A stretch of 64,000 nt of DNA from Enterobacter asburiae (GTDB lineage Bacteria > Pseudomonadota > Gammaproteobacteria > Enterobacterales > Enterobacteriaceae). A program made the position numbers and the translations under genes. The DNA is taken from positions 1,240,001-1,304,000 of the forward strand of contig NZ_AP019632.1 in NCBI RefSeq assembly GCF_007035645.1, given 5' to 3'. This document shows, one piece after another, positions 26,346-36,622 of this stretch. The first letter of the stretch is position 1. Each line of letters starts with the position of its first letter. The notes below the pieces were generated by a model. That model was not told where the DNA came from and did not search any database. It saw nothing but the letters and a program-made list of their open reading frames with translations.

Positions 26346-26471
26346 CCGGAATGTTGCAAGTTTGTTTATTAATATTTTCAAACATGTTTCGTGAAACGAG
26401 ATCTGGTTGGCAAAATTGTGACCATCACGACTCACCCAAAAGGGTGGTTTTTGTTTTAGATCATTTTTTAG

Positions 26472-26487
26472 TGTGATATTGGTCACT
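26472..26487 (+). promoter_or_regulatory. CRP-like site between fadL and yfcZ
   Basis: TGTGATATTGGTCACT fits TGTGA-N6-TCACA with one mismatch. It lies about 250 bases from fadL and 107 bases before yfcZ, so either gene could be the target. Confidence 0.55.
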
Positions 26488-26593
26488 TCTCCGATTTTGC
26501 GCCATTAACGGCTGGAGAGCGCCCGCTCCGGGGCGTAAAATATCAGCATCGTGTCTATCTCGCGCGCTGCGCGAATACAGAGGAAATTGAGCT

Positions 26594-26878
26594 ATGAGTA
26601 AATGCAGTGCTGATGAAACCCCGGTTTGCTGCTGTATGGATGTTGGGACCATCATGGACAACACCGATTGCACCGCCTCTTACAGCCGTGTATTCACCAA
26701 CCGTGCCGAAGCGGAAGAGACCCTGACCGCGCTGAGCAAGCGTGCGCGTGACGTTGAATCCGATCCGTGTGAAATCAAGTCTACCTTTACCGAAGTGGAA
26801 GGCGGCGTGAAGCTGGACATCGACTTTATCTTCGCCTGCGAAGCAGAAACGCTGATTTTCCAGCTGGGCCTGCGTTAA
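26594..26878 (+). CDS. yfcZ: YfcZ/YiiS family small protein
   Basis: 94 aa. Matches YfcZ of E. coli in length and sequence, with a cysteine-rich start (MSKCSADETPVCCCMDVG) and the acidic segment ASYSRVFTNRAEAEE. Function is unknown; the protein is small, soluble and acidic. It lies between fadL and fadI as in E. coli. It is followed by a palindromic repeat and a terminator-like hairpin. Confidence 0.9.
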   Translation: MSKCSADETPVCCCMDVGTIMDNTDCTASYSRVFTNRAEAEETLTALSKRARDVESDPCEIKSTFTEVEGGVKLDIDFIFACEAETLIFQLGLR

Positions 26879-26893
26879 TCTCTGCGGCCTGAT

Positions 26894-26930
26894 GCCCTCA
26901 CCCCCAGCCCTCTCCCACGGGAGAGGGTGC
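26894..26930. repeat. Palindromic intergenic repeat, copy 1
   Basis: CCCTCTCCCACGGGAGAGGG forms a hairpin preceded by GCCCTCACCCC. Three other copies with the same CCCTCTCC/GGGAGAGGG core and GGGGTGAGGG flank are at 36575, 49420 and 56681; this copy is inverted relative to copies 2 and 3. Confidence 0.8.
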
Positions 26931-26936
26931 AAACAC

Positions 26937-26975
26937 TAAAAACGGTAACCTGTGGGTTACCGTTTTGCTTTTTCC
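26937..26975 (+). terminator. Terminator after yfcZ
   Basis: AAAACGGTAACC and GGTTACCGTTTT form a 12-base-pair stem with a short loop, followed by GCTTTTT. It would end yfcZ transcription. Confidence 0.8.
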
Positions 26976-27066
26976 TTGGGGGCATTTTCTTTTTCTTCTC
27001 TGTGTTTTAGCTCGCACTTTTTCGTTTCCCCGATTGGCTGAATGTAAAAAAATGGTTAAGACTATT

Positions 27067-27083
27067 ATCAGGTCAGACCACTT
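27067..27083. promoter_or_regulatory. FadR-like operator upstream of fadI
   Basis: AAGTGGTCTGACCTGAT on the minus strand (ATCAGGTCAGACCACTT on the plus) fits the FadR consensus closely. It is 34 bases before the fadI start, so it would repress fadIJ when acyl-CoA is low. Confidence 0.72.
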
Positions 27084-27116
27084 TATGTTTGCGAAAATTT
27101 TTTACAGGGGAGTGTT

Positions 27117-28427
27117 ATGAGTCAGGCATTACCGCTTATTACCCGTCAGGGCGATCGCATTGCCATAGTCAGTGGATTGCGCACGCCATTTGCGCGTCAG
27201 GCAACGGCGTTTCATGGCATACCGGCCGTCGACCTGGGGAAAATGGTAGTGGGGGAGATGCTGGCTCGCAGCGAAATTCCGCCTGAGGTCATCGAACAGC
27301 TGGTATTCGGTCAGGTCGTGCAGATGCCTGAAGCCCCCAATATTGCGCGTGAAATCGTCCTCGGTACCGGGATGAACGTGCATACCGATGCCTACAGCGT
27401 CAGCCGCGCCTGCGCAACCAGCTTCCAGGCTGTGGCTAACGTCGCTGAAAGCCTGATGGCGGGCACGATTCGCGCCGGGATTGCGGGTGGAGCCGACTCC
27501 TCTTCGGTGCTGCCAATTGGGGTCAGTAAAAAGCTGGCGCGCATCCTGGTGGATGCCAATAAAGCCCGCACGACGGGTCAGAAACTCAAACTCTTCTCGC
27601 GTTTACGCCTGCGCGACCTCATGCCTGTACCACCTGCCGTCGCGGAATACTCCACCGGCCTGCGCATGGGCGATACCGCCGAGCAGATGGCAAAAACGTA
27701 CGGCATTACGCGTGAACAGCAGGATGCTCTGGCGCATCGCTCGCATCAGCTTGCGGCAAAAGCCTGGTCGGAAGGCAAGCTGACCGACGAGGTCATGACC
27801 GCCTATATTCCCCCCTACCGTGAACCGCTTGTGGAAGATAACAATATTCGCGGCACCTCAACGCTGGCGGATTACGCCAAACTGCGCCCGGCGTTTGACC
27901 GCAAACACGGCTCGGTGACGGCGGCGAACAGTACGCCGCTGACGGATGGCGCCGCCGCCGTGATCCTGATGACCGAATCCCGCGCGAAGGAGCTGGGCAT
28001 CACTCCCCTGGGCTATTTACGCAGCTATGCCTTCACCGCCATTGATGTCTGGCAGGACATGCTGTTAGGTCCGGCGTGGTCCACGCCGCTGGCGCTGGAG
28101 CGCGCGGGGCTGACGCTGGCTGATTTAACCCTGATTGATATGCATGAAGCGTTTGCCGCGCAAACCCTGGCAAACGTACAGCTGCTGGCAAGCGAGCGTT
28201 TCGCGCGCGATGTGCTGGGCCGCGCCCATGCCACAGGCGAAGTGGATCAAAGTAAATTCAACGTGCTGGGCGGCTCTATCGCCTACGGTCATCCATTTGC
28301 CGCCACAGGGGCGAGGATGATCACGCAAACTTTACATGAACTCCGTCGCCGTGGCGGCGGGTTTGGCCTCGTTACCGCCTGTGCGGCGGGTGGCCTTGGC
28401 GCAGCAATGGTTCTGGAGGCTGAATAA
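27117..28427 (+). CDS. fadI: 3-ketoacyl-CoA thiolase FadI
   Basis: 436 aa. Thiolase motifs: acyl-accepting cysteine in SRACATSFQ (Cys99), GGADSSS, and C-terminal [16 protein letters not shown] and [11 protein letters not shown] with the catalytic Cys. It is the beta subunit of the alternative (anaerobic) fatty acid oxidation complex, cleaving 3-ketoacyl-CoA to acetyl-CoA. ATG at 27117 has AGGGGAG upstream and lies after a FadR-like site. Its stop shares one base with the fadJ start (TAATG). Confidence 0.97.
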   Translation: MSQALPLITRQGDRIAIVSGLRTPFARQATAFHGIPAVDLGKMVVGEMLARSEIPPEVIEQLVFGQVVQMPEAPNIAREIVLGTGMNVHTDAYSVSRACATSFQAVANVAESLMAGTIRAGIAGGADSSSVLPIGVSKKLARILVDANKARTTGQKLKLFSRLRLRDLMPVPPAVAEYSTGLRMGDTAEQMAKTYGITREQQDALAHRSHQLAAKAWSEGKLTDEVMTAYIPPYREPLVEDNNIRGTSTLADYAKLRPAFDRKHGSVTAANSTPLTDGAAAVILMTESRAKELGITPLGYLRSYAFTAIDVWQDMLLGPAWSTPLALERAGLTLADLTLIDMHEAFAAQTLANVQLLASERFARDVLGRAHATGEVDQSKFNVLGGSIAYGHPFAATGARMITQTLHELRRRGGGFGLVTACAAGGLGAAMVLEAE

Positions 28428-30574
28428 TGGATATGCCATCTGCATTTAATCTGACGGTTCGCCTCGATAACGTGGCCGTTATCACGATCGATGTGCCTGA
28501 TGAAAAGATGAATACCCTGAAGGCCGAATTTGGTGTTCAGGTGCGCACGATGCTAAAGCAGATCCGCGACAACAAAGCGATTCGTGGTCTGGTCTTTATC
28601 TCTGCCAAGCCGGATAACTTTATCGCCGGCGCGGATATCAACATGATCGCCCGGGCGCAAAGCGCTCTGGAAGCCGAAGAGCTGGCGCGTCAGGGCCAGC
28701 AGGTCATGGCGGAGATCAACGGTCTGCCGATCCCGGTCATTGCCGCGATCCACGGTGCCTGCCTGGGTGGTGGGCTTGAGCTGGCGCTGGCCTGTCACAG
28801 CCGGATTTGCACCGACGATGCGAAAACGATTCTGGGTCTGCCGGAAGTGCAGCTGGGCCTGCTGCCTGGCTCCGGCGGAACGCAACGACTGCCGCGCCTG
28901 GTGGGCGTAAGCACGGCGCTGGAGATGATCTTAACCGGTAAACAGCTGCGTGCCCGTCAGGCGATGAAAGCCGGTCTGGTCGATGACGTCGTGCCGCAGT
29001 CCATTTTGCTGGAAGCCGCCGTTGAGCTTGCGCTGAAAGGGCGTCAGGCAAAACGTCCTCTGCCGGTACGTGAGCGCGTGCTGGCCGGCCCGCTGGGAAG
29101 AACGCTCCTGTTCAACATGGTGGGCAAAAAGACCGAACAAAAAACCAAAGGCAATTACCCGGCGGCAAAGCGGATCCTCGAAGTGATCGAGACCGGGCTG
29201 TCGCAGGGAAGCAGCAGCGGCTATGCCGCGGAGGCCAAAGCCTTTGGCGAACTGGCGATGACGCCGCAGTCGCAGGCGCTACGCAGCATCTTCTTCGCCA
29301 GCACGGAAGTGAAAAAAGATCCGGGCAGCGAGGCGCAGCCCGCTCCGCTGCGTGCGATTGGCGTACTGGGTGGGGGGCTCATGGGTGGCGGAATTTCTTT
29401 TGTTACCGCCAGCAAAGGCAAATTGCCTGTACGAATCAAAGACATTAATCCTAAGGGGATCAATCACGCGCTACAGTATAGCTGGCAGAACCTTGATCAA
29501 AAGGTCAAGCGCCGCCATATCAAGGCAAGCGAGCGCGACAAAACCCTGGCGATGATATCCGGTACGACGGATTACAGCGGTTTTGCGCACCGCGATCTGG
29601 TGATTGAAGCCGTGTTTGAAGATCTGGCGCTTAAACAGCAGATGGTGGCAGACGTTGAGCAACATTGCGCCCCGCATACCATTTTTGCCTCCAATACGTC
29701 GTCATTACCGATTGGCGATATCGCAGCGAAAGCCGCGCGCCCGGAGCAGGTGATTGGGCTGCATTTCTTTAGCCCGGTCGAAAAAATGCCGCTGGTGGAA
29801 GTTATTCCGCACGCGACTACCAGTCCGCAAACTGTTGCCACCGTGGTGAAGCTGGCGAAAAAACAGGGCAAAACCCCGATTGTGGTAGCGGACAAAGCTG
29901 GCTTCTACGTCAACCGCATTCTGGCTCCCTACATTAATGAAGCAATGCGGTTGCTGACGGAAGGGGAGAAGATTGAGCACGTCGACGAGGCGCTGGTAAA
30001 GTTTGGTTTCCCCGTTGGCCCAATCCAACTTTTGGATGAGGTGGGAATAGACACCGGCACTAAAATTATACCAGTGCTGGAAGCTGCATATGGCGATCGT
30101 TTTAGCCCACCTGCAAACATTGTTTCTGCGATTTTGAAGGACGATCGCAAAGGCAGAAAAAATGAACGCGGTTTCTATCTTTACGGCGCGAAAGGGCGTA
30201 AAAGCAGGAAACAGGTCGACCCTTCGGTATATGGACTCATTTCGACCACAGGTCAGGGAAAACTGTCCGCCGTTCAGTGCGCTGAGCGCTGCGTGATGAT
30301 GATGCTCAATGAAGCGGCGCGCTGCTTTGATGAGCAGGTGATCAAGAGTGCACGCGATGGTGACATCGGCGCGGTATTTGGCATTGGTTTCCCGCCGTTC
30401 CTTGGCGGCCCGTTCCGTTACATGGATACGCTCGGCGCGGGTGAAGTGGTTGCTATCCTGCAACGTCTGGCTTCGCAATATGGTCCACGGTTTACACCGT
30501 GTGACCAATTATTGCAGATGGCGGAACGCGGCCAGACATTTTGGCCTGCAAGGGAAACTGTCCTCGTAAGCTGA
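28427..30574 (+). CDS. fadJ: Multifunctional fatty acid oxidation protein FadJ
   Basis: 715 aa. The N-terminal enoyl-CoA hydratase/isomerase domain (about 1-190) has the oxyanion region FIAGADINM and [12 protein letters not shown] with catalytic Glu residues in [16 protein letters not shown]. The 3-hydroxyacyl-CoA dehydrogenase part starts near 305 with the NAD-binding [12 protein letters not shown] and includes [15 protein letters not shown]. With FadI it forms the alternative beta-oxidation complex. It overlaps fadI by one base, so translation is coupled. Confidence 0.97.
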   Translation: MDMPSAFNLTVRLDNVAVITIDVPDEKMNTLKAEFGVQVRTMLKQIRDNKAIRGLVFISAKPDNFIAGADINMIARAQSALEAEELARQGQQVMAEINGLPIPVIAAIHGACLGGGLELALACHSRICTDDAKTILGLPEVQLGLLPGSGGTQRLPRLVGVSTALEMILTGKQLRARQAMKAGLVDDVVPQSILLEAAVELALKGRQAKRPLPVRERVLAGPLGRTLLFNMVGKKTEQKTKGNYPAAKRILEVIETGLSQGSSSGYAAEAKAFGELAMTPQSQALRSIFFASTEVKKDPGSEAQPAPLRAIGVLGGGLMGGGISFVTASKGKLPVRIKDINPKGINHALQYSWQNLDQKVKRRHIKASERDKTLAMISGTTDYSGFAHRDLVIEAVFEDLALKQQMVADVEQHCAPHTIFASNTSSLPIGDIAAKAARPEQVIGLHFFSPVEKMPLVEVIPHATTSPQTVATVVKLAKKQGKTPIVVADKAGFYVNRILAPYINEAMRLLTEGEKIEHVDEALVKFGFPVGPIQLLDEVGIDTGTKIIPVLEAAYGDRFSPPANIVSAILKDDRKGRKNERGFYLYGAKGRKSRKQVDPSVYGLISTTGQGKLSAVQCAERCVMMMLNEAARCFDEQVIKSARDGDIGAVFGIGFPPFLGGPFRYMDTLGAGEVVAILQRLASQYGPRFTPCDQLLQMAERGQTFWPARETVLVS

Positions 30575-30783
30575 GGTCAAAGAAGGGTAAATCCTGAAGT
30601 GAATGGACCTGTTCTGGCGATTTTGTAAACAGAGATTGACTATACTTACGCCATTGAGGTAAAAAACAGCGTTTCATTCACCGAATGGATCAGGCACAAT
30701 GCCCGGCCATCGGGTTTTCTACCTCTTAGCATTTATCGCGGGTAGTTAACGCCGGTGATTCTGGTTAACAAAAGCGGTGCAAT

Positions 30784-31269
30784 ATGCAAGTTTTTATCAT
30801 GCGTCACGGCGACGCGGCACTCGATGCCGCCAGTGACTCAGTACGTCCTTTGACCGTCTGTGGCTGCGACGAATCTCGTCTGATGGCGACCTGGCTTAAC
30901 GGTCAAAAAGTGGACATCGAACGCGTTCTGGTGAGTCCGTTCCTGCGTGCAGAACAGACGCTGGATGTGGTAGGGGAGTGTATGAACCTGCCGACCAGTG
31001 TGGATGTTCTGCCTGAACTCACCCCGTGTGGCGATGTAGGCCTTGTCAGCGCTTATCTTCAGGCGCTGTGCAATGAAGGTGTCGCCTCCGCGCTGGTCAT
31101 TTCCCACCTGCCACTGGTTGGCTATCTGGTATCTGAGCTGTGCCCGGGCGAGACTCCTCCGATGTTCACGACATCCGCCATTGCCAATGTTTCTCTCGAC
31201 GAAACGGGCAAAGGTGTCTTCAACTGGCAAATGAGTCCGTGCAACCTGAAGATGGCAAAAGCGATCTGA
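30784..31269 (+). CDS. sixA: Phosphohistidine phosphatase SixA
   Basis: 161 aa, as in E. coli. The RHG signature MRHGDA contains the catalytic His8, and a second His is in VISHLPLVGY. SixA removes phosphate from histidine-phosphorylated proteins, notably the nitrogen PTS protein NPr, and was first linked to ArcB. In this window it is followed directly by smrB, whereas E. coli K-12 has the yfc fimbrial operon between them. Upstream are 209 bases with a likely promoter (ATTGACTATACTTACG near 30635). Confidence 0.93.
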   Translation: MQVFIMRHGDAALDAASDSVRPLTVCGCDESRLMATWLNGQKVDIERVLVSPFLRAEQTLDVVGECMNLPTSVDVLPELTPCGDVGLVSAYLQALCNEGVASALVISHLPLVGYLVSELCPGETPPMFTTSAIANVSLDETGKGVFNWQMSPCNLKMAKAI

Positions 31270-31282
31270 CGTGACGTGCGAT

Positions 31283-31311
31283 ATGGCGGGGCGCAATGTG
31301 CTTCCCGCCAT
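31283..31311. terminator. Hairpin between convergent sixA and smrB
   Basis: ATGGCGGG and CCCGCCAT form an 8-base-pair stem around a 13-base loop. It lacks a strong T-run, so termination is only likely, not certain. Confidence 0.45.
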
Positions 31312-31315
31312 TCTG

Positions 31316-31867
31316 TCAGGGCAACTCTGGCGGCTGCCACTCTTCCACTTCAATCAACACCAGCAACGCGGCATCTCCGCCGTACTCTTTCGGTGCCTGA
31401 TGAAAAGCCATTACGTGTGGGTGCTGAGCCAGCCACAGCGGCGTTTGTTGCTTGAGGATATGTTTACCGTGGCCGTGCATCACGCAGGCGCAAAAAACAT
31501 GTTCACGGCGACAGGCGGCGATCAACGCCCCCAGCTCTTGTTTCGCCTGCATCTGCGTTAAACCGTGCAGATCGAGAAACAGCTCCGGCGAATAATCCCC
31601 GCGGCGTAATTTTTTCAGCTCAAAATGGCTGACGTCTTCGCGTACGTACTTCACAGCCCCTTGCGTGTTGAGCAGCGGCTGAAATTCATCTGAAAAATAG
31701 TGGCTGTTATCGGCCTGCTCCTGCAGAAGGCGCTTGACCGGTACTTCGCTGATTTTTTTACGCAGCGGGCGATGGACGATGGTGTCCTGCGTGATTTTAC
31801 GCGTCCCGGTCATCAGCTGACGGAAGAGCGCCTGATCCTCCTCGCTGAGCGATGTTTTCTTTTTCAT
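31316..31867 (-). CDS. smrB: Ribosome rescue factor SmrB
   Basis: 183 aa. The N-terminal part is charged and helical; the C-terminal Smr domain shows [13 protein letters not shown] and [13 protein letters not shown], the conserved DLHG and GxGxG-like motifs. SmrB cleaves mRNA at the junction of collided ribosomes. The start MKKKTSL matches E. coli. Convergent with sixA. Confidence 0.93.
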   Translation of the reverse strand: MKKKTSLSEEDQALFRQLMTGTRKITQDTIVHRPLRKKISEVPVKRLLQEQADNSHYFSDEFQPLLNTQGAVKYVREDVSHFELKKLRRGDYSPELFLDLHGLTQMQAKQELGALIAACRREHVFCACVMHGHGKHILKQQTPLWLAQHPHVMAFHQAPKEYGGDAALLVLIEVEEWQPPELP

Positions 31868-32012
31868 TCGTCATTCTCATCTCGTATTTCCGACAGTGTA
31901 CCCGACTAAACGCATTTTTTAACCTCAAGCGCGACGCGTCATTGCTGATTTATCGCCGTCTTCATGGCAAACTAGCCGCCGAAAATTATGCGAGCATGCC
32001 CTGGAGGAAAGA

Positions 32013-32945
32013 GTGGATAAAATTTTTGTCGATGAAGCAGTAAACGAGCTGCATACCATACAGGACATGTTGCGCTGGTCGGTTAGCCGCTTCAGCGCCG
32101 CTAATATCTGGTACGGTCACGGTACCGATAATCCGTGGGATGAAGCCGTACAGCTGGTGCTGCCGTCTCTCTACCTGCCGCTGGACATTCCGGAAGACAT
32201 GCGCACCGCGCGCCTGACTTCCAGCGAAAAACACCGCATCGTTGAGCGCGTGATCCGCCGCGTGAACGAGCGCATTCCGGTCGCCTACCTGACCAACAAA
32301 GCCTGGTTCTGCGGCCACGAGTTCTATGTCGATGAACGCGTGCTGGTGCCGCGCTCGCCGATTGGCGAGCTGATCAACAACCACTTTGAAGGCCTGATAG
32401 GCCATCAGCCGCAGCACATTCTGGATATGTGTACCGGCAGCGGCTGCATCGCGATTGCCTGCGCGTACGCCTTCCCGGAAGCGGAAGTGGACGCGGTAGA
32501 TATCTCCACCGACGCGCTGGCCGTGACCGAGCACAACATCGAAGAGCACGGCCTGATCCATCACGTTACGCCAATTCGCTCCGACCTGTTCCGCGATCTG
32601 CCGACGCTGCAGTACGATCTTATCGTCACCAACCCGCCGTACGTTGATGCGGAAGACATGTCCGATCTGCCGAACGAATACCGTCACGAGCCGGAGCTGG
32701 GTCTGGCGTCAGGCTCTGATGGCCTGAAGCTGACCCGCCGCATTCTGGCCTGCGCGCCGGATTACCTGACCGACGACGGCGTTCTGATTTGTGAAGTGGG
32801 CAACAGCATGGTACATCTGATAGAGCAGTACCCGGATGTGCCGTTCACCTGGCTTGAGTTCGACAACGGTGGTGACGGCGTCTTTATGCTGACCAAAGCG
32901 CAGCTGCTCGACGCGCGCGAATACTTCAGCATCTATAAAGATTAA
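32013..32945 (+). CDS. prmB: Ribosomal protein uL3 glutamine methyltransferase PrmB
   Basis: 310 aa. GTG start at 32013 with GGAGGAAAG directly upstream; the N-terminus [13 protein letters not shown] matches E. coli. The class I methyltransferase fold has [14 protein letters not shown] for SAM binding and the NPPY motif ([13 protein letters not shown]) of glutamine N5-methylases. It methylates Gln150 of ribosomal protein L3, helping ribosome assembly. Divergent from smrB. Confidence 0.96.
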   Translation: MDKIFVDEAVNELHTIQDMLRWSVSRFSAANIWYGHGTDNPWDEAVQLVLPSLYLPLDIPEDMRTARLTSSEKHRIVERVIRRVNERIPVAYLTNKAWFCGHEFYVDERVLVPRSPIGELINNHFEGLIGHQPQHILDMCTGSGCIAIACAYAFPEAEVDAVDISTDALAVTEHNIEEHGLIHHVTPIRSDLFRDLPTLQYDLIVTNPPYVDAEDMSDLPNEYRHEPELGLASGSDGLKLTRRILACAPDYLTDDGVLICEVGNSMVHLIEQYPDVPFTWLEFDNGGDGVFMLTKAQLLDAREYFSIYKD

Positions 32946-32949
32946 TCCA

Positions 32950-32967
32950 GCGGGCTTCGGCCCGTTT
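32950..32967 (+). terminator. Short hairpin after prmB
   Basis: GCGGGC TTCG GCCCGT followed by TT forms a UUCG-capped hairpin between prmB and aroC. The T-run is short, so read-through into aroC is likely. Confidence 0.6.
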
Positions 32968-33005
32968 CACATCGCTCAAACACAAACTACAACATCGGAG
33001 CCGTG

Positions 33006-34091
33006 ATGGCAGGAAACAGTATTGGACAGGTATTCCGCGTGACCACCTTTGGGGAATCACATGGGCTGGCGCTGGGCTGTATCGTTGATGGCGTACCGCC
33101 AGGCATCGAACTGACCGAAGCCGATTTACAGCACGACCTCGACCGTCGTCGCCCGGGCACCTCTCGCTACACCACGCAGCGTCGCGAGCCGGATCAGGTG
33201 AAAATTCTCTCCGGCGTCTTTGAAGGTCGCACCACCGGGACCAGCATTGGCCTGCTGATCGAAAACACCGATCAGCGCTCCCAGGACTACGGCGCCATCA
33301 AAGACGTCTTCCGTCCGGGCCACGCCGACTACACCTACGAACAAAAGTACGGCTTCCGCGACTATCGCGGCGGCGGACGTTCTTCCGCGCGTGAAACCGC
33401 GATGCGCGTGGCGGCAGGGGCGATTGCTAAGAAATACCTGCAGCAGAAATTTGGCATCGTTATCCGCGGCTGTCTGACCCAGATGGGCGACATTCCGCTG
33501 GCGATCAAAGACTGGGATCAGGTTGAACAAAACCCGTTCTTCTGCGCCGATGCCGACAAGCTTGAGGCGCTGGATGAACTGATGCGTGGCCTGAAAAAAG
33601 AGGGCGACTCCATTGGCGCGAAAGTGACCGTGGTGGCCGACGGCGTCCCGGCTGGCTGGGGCGAGCCGGTATTTGACCGTCTCGACGCCGACATTGCCCA
33701 CGCGCTGATGAGCATCAACGCGGTGAAGGGCGTAGAGATTGGCGACGGCTTTGACGTGGTTCAGCTTCGCGGCAGCCAAAACCGCGATGAGATTACGAAA
33801 GCGGGCTTCCAGAGCAACCATGCGGGCGGCATCCTGGGCGGTATCAGCAGCGGGCAGCAGATTGTTGCCAACATCGCGCTGAAGCCAACTTCCAGCATCA
33901 CCGTGCCGGGCCACACGATTAACCGCGATGGCGAAGAAGTTGAGATGATCACCAAAGGACGTCACGATCCGTGCGTGGGGATCCGCGCGGTGCCGATCGC
34001 AGAAGCGATGCTGGCGATCGTGCTGATGGATCACTTCCTGCGCCAGCGCGCGCAGAATGCGGATGTGACGACCACCATTCCACGCTGGTAA
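33006..34091 (+). CDS. aroC: Chorismate synthase AroC
   Basis: 361 aa from the ATG at 33006 ([20 protein letters not shown]); a GTG one codon earlier is less likely. [15 protein letters not shown] is the first chorismate-synthase signature, and [19 protein letters not shown] the third. It converts 5-enolpyruvylshikimate-3-phosphate to chorismate, the branch point for aromatic amino acids, folate, ubiquinone and enterobactin, using reduced FMN. It starts the tight array aroC-mepA-yfcA-epmC-yfcL. Confidence 0.97.
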   Translation: MAGNSIGQVFRVTTFGESHGLALGCIVDGVPPGIELTEADLQHDLDRRRPGTSRYTTQRREPDQVKILSGVFEGRTTGTSIGLLIENTDQRSQDYGAIKDVFRPGHADYTYEQKYGFRDYRGGGRSSARETAMRVAAGAIAKKYLQQKFGIVIRGCLTQMGDIPLAIKDWDQVEQNPFFCADADKLEALDELMRGLKKEGDSIGAKVTVVADGVPAGWGEPVFDRLDADIAHALMSINAVKGVEIGDGFDVVQLRGSQNRDEITKAGFQSNHAGGILGGISSGQQIVANIALKPTSSITVPGHTINRDGEEVEMITKGRHDPCVGIRAVPIAEAMLAIVLMDHFLRQRAQNADVTTTIPRW

Positions 34092-34093
34092 AC

Positions 34094-34918
34094 ATGAAAA
34101 AAACCGCAATTGCTCTGCTGGCGCTGCTCGCCAGTGGAGCCAGTCTGGCCGCGACGCCATGGCAAAAAATCACCCATCCGGTGGCGGGGAGCGCGCAGTC
34201 CATTGGCGCCTTTTCCAACGGCTGTATCGTCGGTGCCCAGGAGCTTCCTCTCCAGTCTGATACCTATCAGGTGATGCGCACCGATCAGCGGCGTTATTTC
34301 GGCCACCCGGACCTGGTGCTGTTCATCCAGCGTCTGGGCAATCAGGTACATAATCTGGGGCTGGGCACGATGCTGATTGGCGATATGGGGATGCCTGCCG
34401 GCGGGCGTTTTAACGGTGGACACGCCAGCCACCAGACCGGACTGGATGTCGATATCTTCCTGCAGCTGCCGAAAACGCGCTGGACCTCCGCCCAGCTGCT
34501 GAAACCGCAGGCGCTAGATCTGGTGGCGAGCGACGGTAAGCGCGTGGTGCCGTCCCTGTGGACGCGGGACGTATCCAGCATGATCAAGCTGGCGGCAGAA
34601 GATAATGACGTCACGCGTATTTTCGTCAACCCGGCCATCAAGCAGCAGCTCTGCCTGGATGCCGGAACCGATCGCGACTGGCTGCGCAAAGTGCGCCCGT
34701 GGTTCCAGCATCGTGCGCACATGCACGTTCGTCTGCGCTGCCCGGCGAATAGCCTGGAATGTGAAGATCAGCCGCTACCTCCGCCAGGCGATGGCTGCGG
34801 TGCGGAACTGCAAAGCTGGTTTGAGCCGGCAAAACCTGGAACCTCTAAGCCTGAGAAGAAGACACCGCCTCCGTTGCCGCCTTCCTGCCAGGCGCTACTG
34901 GATGAGCATGTACTTTAA
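34094..34918 (+). CDS. mepA: Penicillin-insensitive murein endopeptidase MepA
   Basis: 274 aa, E. coli length, from the ATG at 34094, two bases after aroC. Signal peptide [23 protein letters not shown]-type metallopeptidase motifs: [20 protein letters not shown], with His and Asp zinc ligands, and the later [11 protein letters not shown]. It cleaves D-Ala-meso-DAP cross-links in peptidoglycan in the periplasm. An upstream in-frame start inside aroC would destroy the signal peptide. Overlaps yfcA by one base. Confidence 0.95.
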   Translation: MKKTAIALLALLASGASLAATPWQKITHPVAGSAQSIGAFSNGCIVGAQELPLQSDTYQVMRTDQRRYFGHPDLVLFIQRLGNQVHNLGLGTMLIGDMGMPAGGRFNGGHASHQTGLDVDIFLQLPKTRWTSAQLLKPQALDLVASDGKRVVPSLWTRDVSSMIKLAAEDNDVTRIFVNPAIKQQLCLDAGTDRDWLRKVRPWFQHRAHMHVRLRCPANSLECEDQPLPPPGDGCGAELQSWFEPAKPGTSKPEKKTPPPLPPSCQALLDEHVL

Positions 34919-35727
34919 TGGATAATTTCGTCGATCTGTTTATGGTGTCGCCGCTGCTGCTGGTGGTGTTGTTCTTTGTGGCCATGCTGGCCGGTTTTAT
35001 CGACGCGCTCGCGGGCGGCGGCGGGTTGTTAACCGTGCCCGCGCTGCTGGCGGCGGGCATGAGCCCGGCGCAGGCGCTTGCCACCAACAAGCTGCAGGCC
35101 TGCGGCGGTTCGCTCTCGGCGTCGCTCTATTTTATCCGCCGCAAGGTGGTGAGCCTTGCCGATCAGAAGCTCAATATCCTGATGACCTTTATCGGCTCCA
35201 CGTCGGGCGCGCTGCTGGTTCAGCACGTGCAGTCCGATATTTTGCGCCAGATCCTGCCGATTCTGGTCATCTGCATCGGGCTTTACTTCTTGCTGATGCC
35301 AAAGCTCGGTGAAGAAGACCGCCAGCGTCGCCTGTACGGCCTGCCGTTTGCCCTGATTGCCGGGGGCAGCGTGGGTTTTTACGACGGTTTCTTCGGGCCG
35401 GGGGCGGGTTCATTTTATGCGCTGGCGTTCGTGACGCTGGCCGGGTTTAACCTCGCCAAATCCACCGCCCATGCCAAAGTGCTCAACGCGACCTCAAACG
35501 TCGGCGGCCTGCTGCTGTTTATCATCGGCGGCAAGGTTATCTGGGCAACCGGATTTGTGATGATGGCAGGGCAGTTCCTGGGCGCGCGCGCGGGCTCGCG
35601 TCTGGTATTAAGCAAAGGACAAAAACTTATTCGCCCGATGATCGTCATCGTCTCGGCCGTAATGAGCGCCAAACTTCTTTATGACAGCCATGGACAGGAG
35701 ATCCTCACCTGGTTGGGGATGCACTAA
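34918..35727 (+). CDS. yfcA: TSUP/TauE-SafE family membrane transporter YfcA
   Basis: 269 aa with about eight hydrophobic segments. The duplicated DUF81/TauE-SafE pattern is visible as AGFIDALAGGGGLLTVPALL near the start and GFYDGFFGPGAGSFYALAF in the middle. The family includes sulfite or organosulfur exporters; the substrate here is unknown. One-base overlaps with mepA (TAATG) and epmC indicate coupled translation. Confidence 0.92.
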   Translation: MDNFVDLFMVSPLLLVVLFFVAMLAGFIDALAGGGGLLTVPALLAAGMSPAQALATNKLQACGGSLSASLYFIRRKVVSLADQKLNILMTFIGSTSGALLVQHVQSDILRQILPILVICIGLYFLLMPKLGEEDRQRRLYGLPFALIAGGSVGFYDGFFGPGAGSFYALAFVTLAGFNLAKSTAHAKVLNATSNVGGLLLFIIGGKVIWATGFVMMAGQFLGARAGSRLVLSKGQKLIRPMIVIVSAVMSAKLLYDSHGQEILTWLGMH

Positions 35728-36272
35728 TGAACAGTACTCATAAATACGAACAGCTGATTGAGATTTTCGACGGCTGTTTTGCCGACGATTTTAATACCCG
35801 TCTGATTAAAGGCGACGACGAACCGATCTATCTTCCTGCTGATGCGGAGGTTCCGTATAACCGCATCGTCTTTGCCCACGGCTTTTATGCCAGCGGCTTG
35901 CACGAGATTTCGCACTGGTGCATTGCGGGGAAAGCGCGGCGCGAGCTGGTGGACTTCGGTTACTGGTACTGCCCGGACGGACGTGATGCCGCCACTCAGG
36001 GCCAGTTTGAAGATGTGGAAGTGAAGCCGCAGGCGCTGGAATGGCTATTCTGCGTCGCGGCGGGTTTCCCGTTCAACGTCAGCTGTGACAACCTCGAAGG
36101 CGACTTCGAGCCAGACCGTATCGTCTTCCAGCGCCGCGTTCACGCGCAGGTGATGGAATATCTTGAGAAAGGCATCCCGGAACGTCCGGCACGCCTGATC
36201 GAGGCCTTACAGAATTATTACCACACGCCGGTTATCACGGCGGAATGCTTCCCTTGGCCGGAAGATCTTTAA
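35727..36272 (+). CDS. epmC: Elongation factor P hydroxylase EpmC
   Basis: 181 aa, E. coli length. YfcM/EpmC features include [21 protein letters not shown], with a HExxH-like H-E-I-S-H metal motif and YWYCPDGRD. It hydroxylates the beta-lysyl-modified Lys34 of translation factor EF-P as the last step after EpmA and EpmB. It overlaps yfcA by one base and is followed by yfcL after 13 bases. Confidence 0.94.
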   Translation: MNSTHKYEQLIEIFDGCFADDFNTRLIKGDDEPIYLPADAEVPYNRIVFAHGFYASGLHEISHWCIAGKARRELVDFGYWYCPDGRDAATQGQFEDVEVKPQALEWLFCVAAGFPFNVSCDNLEGDFEPDRIVFQRRVHAQVMEYLEKGIPERPARLIEALQNYYHTPVITAECFPWPEDL

Positions 36273-36285
36273 CAGAGGAAAGAAG

Positions 36286-36564
36286 ATGATCGCAGAATTT
36301 GAATCACGCATTCTGGCGTTAATTGATGACATGGTGGAACACGCCAGTGATGATGAGCTGTTCGCCAGCGGTTATCTGCGTGGTCACCTGACGCTCGCGG
36401 TAGCCGAGCTGGAAGCGGGAGACGATCACTCTGCCGACGCCGTTCACGCCGAAGTGGCCCGCAGTCTGGAGAAAGCCATTCAGGCCGGAGAGCTCTCGCC
36501 GCGCGATCAGTCTCTGGTGTTAGGCATGTGGGACACTTTGTTCCAGCAGGCGAAAGCGAAGTAA
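36286..36564 (+). CDS. yfcL: YfcL family protein
   Basis: 92 aa, matching YfcL of E. coli in size and sequence ([23 protein letters not shown]). Small acidic helical protein of unknown function. AGAGGAAAGA upstream is a strong ribosome-binding site. It ends the aroC-yfcL array. Confidence 0.9.
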   Translation: MIAEFESRILALIDDMVEHASDDELFASGYLRGHLTLAVAELEAGDDHSADAVHAEVARSLEKAIQAGELSPRDQSLVLGMWDTLFQQAKAK

Positions 36565-36574
36565 GTGTTTCACC

Positions 36575-36610
36575 TCCCTCTCCCTGTGGGAGAGGGACGG
36601 GGTGAGGGCA
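36575..36610. repeat. Palindromic intergenic repeat, copy 2
   Basis: CCCTCTCCCTGTGGGAGAGGG with the flank ACGGGGTGAGGGC, between convergent yfcL and mnmC. The hairpin may also help terminate both transcripts. Confidence 0.8.
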
Positions 36611-36622
36611 CCAGACCGCACC

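Larger units (their letters stand above)
26228..26593. other. Regulatory region between divergent fadL and yfcZ
   Basis: 366 bases without a convincing gene. It contains two FadR-like sites near fadL (26308-26345) and a CRP-like site at 26472-26487, listed separately. A hairpin-prone stretch is seen near 26430-26455. The yfcZ ribosome-binding site is GAGGAAA at 26579-26585. Confidence 0.55.

Noticed and set aside
33126-34160. 344-aa antisense ORF opposite aroC
   Set aside because: Long antisense ORFs are common opposite GC-rich conserved genes; no recognisable domain and overlaps the mepA start.
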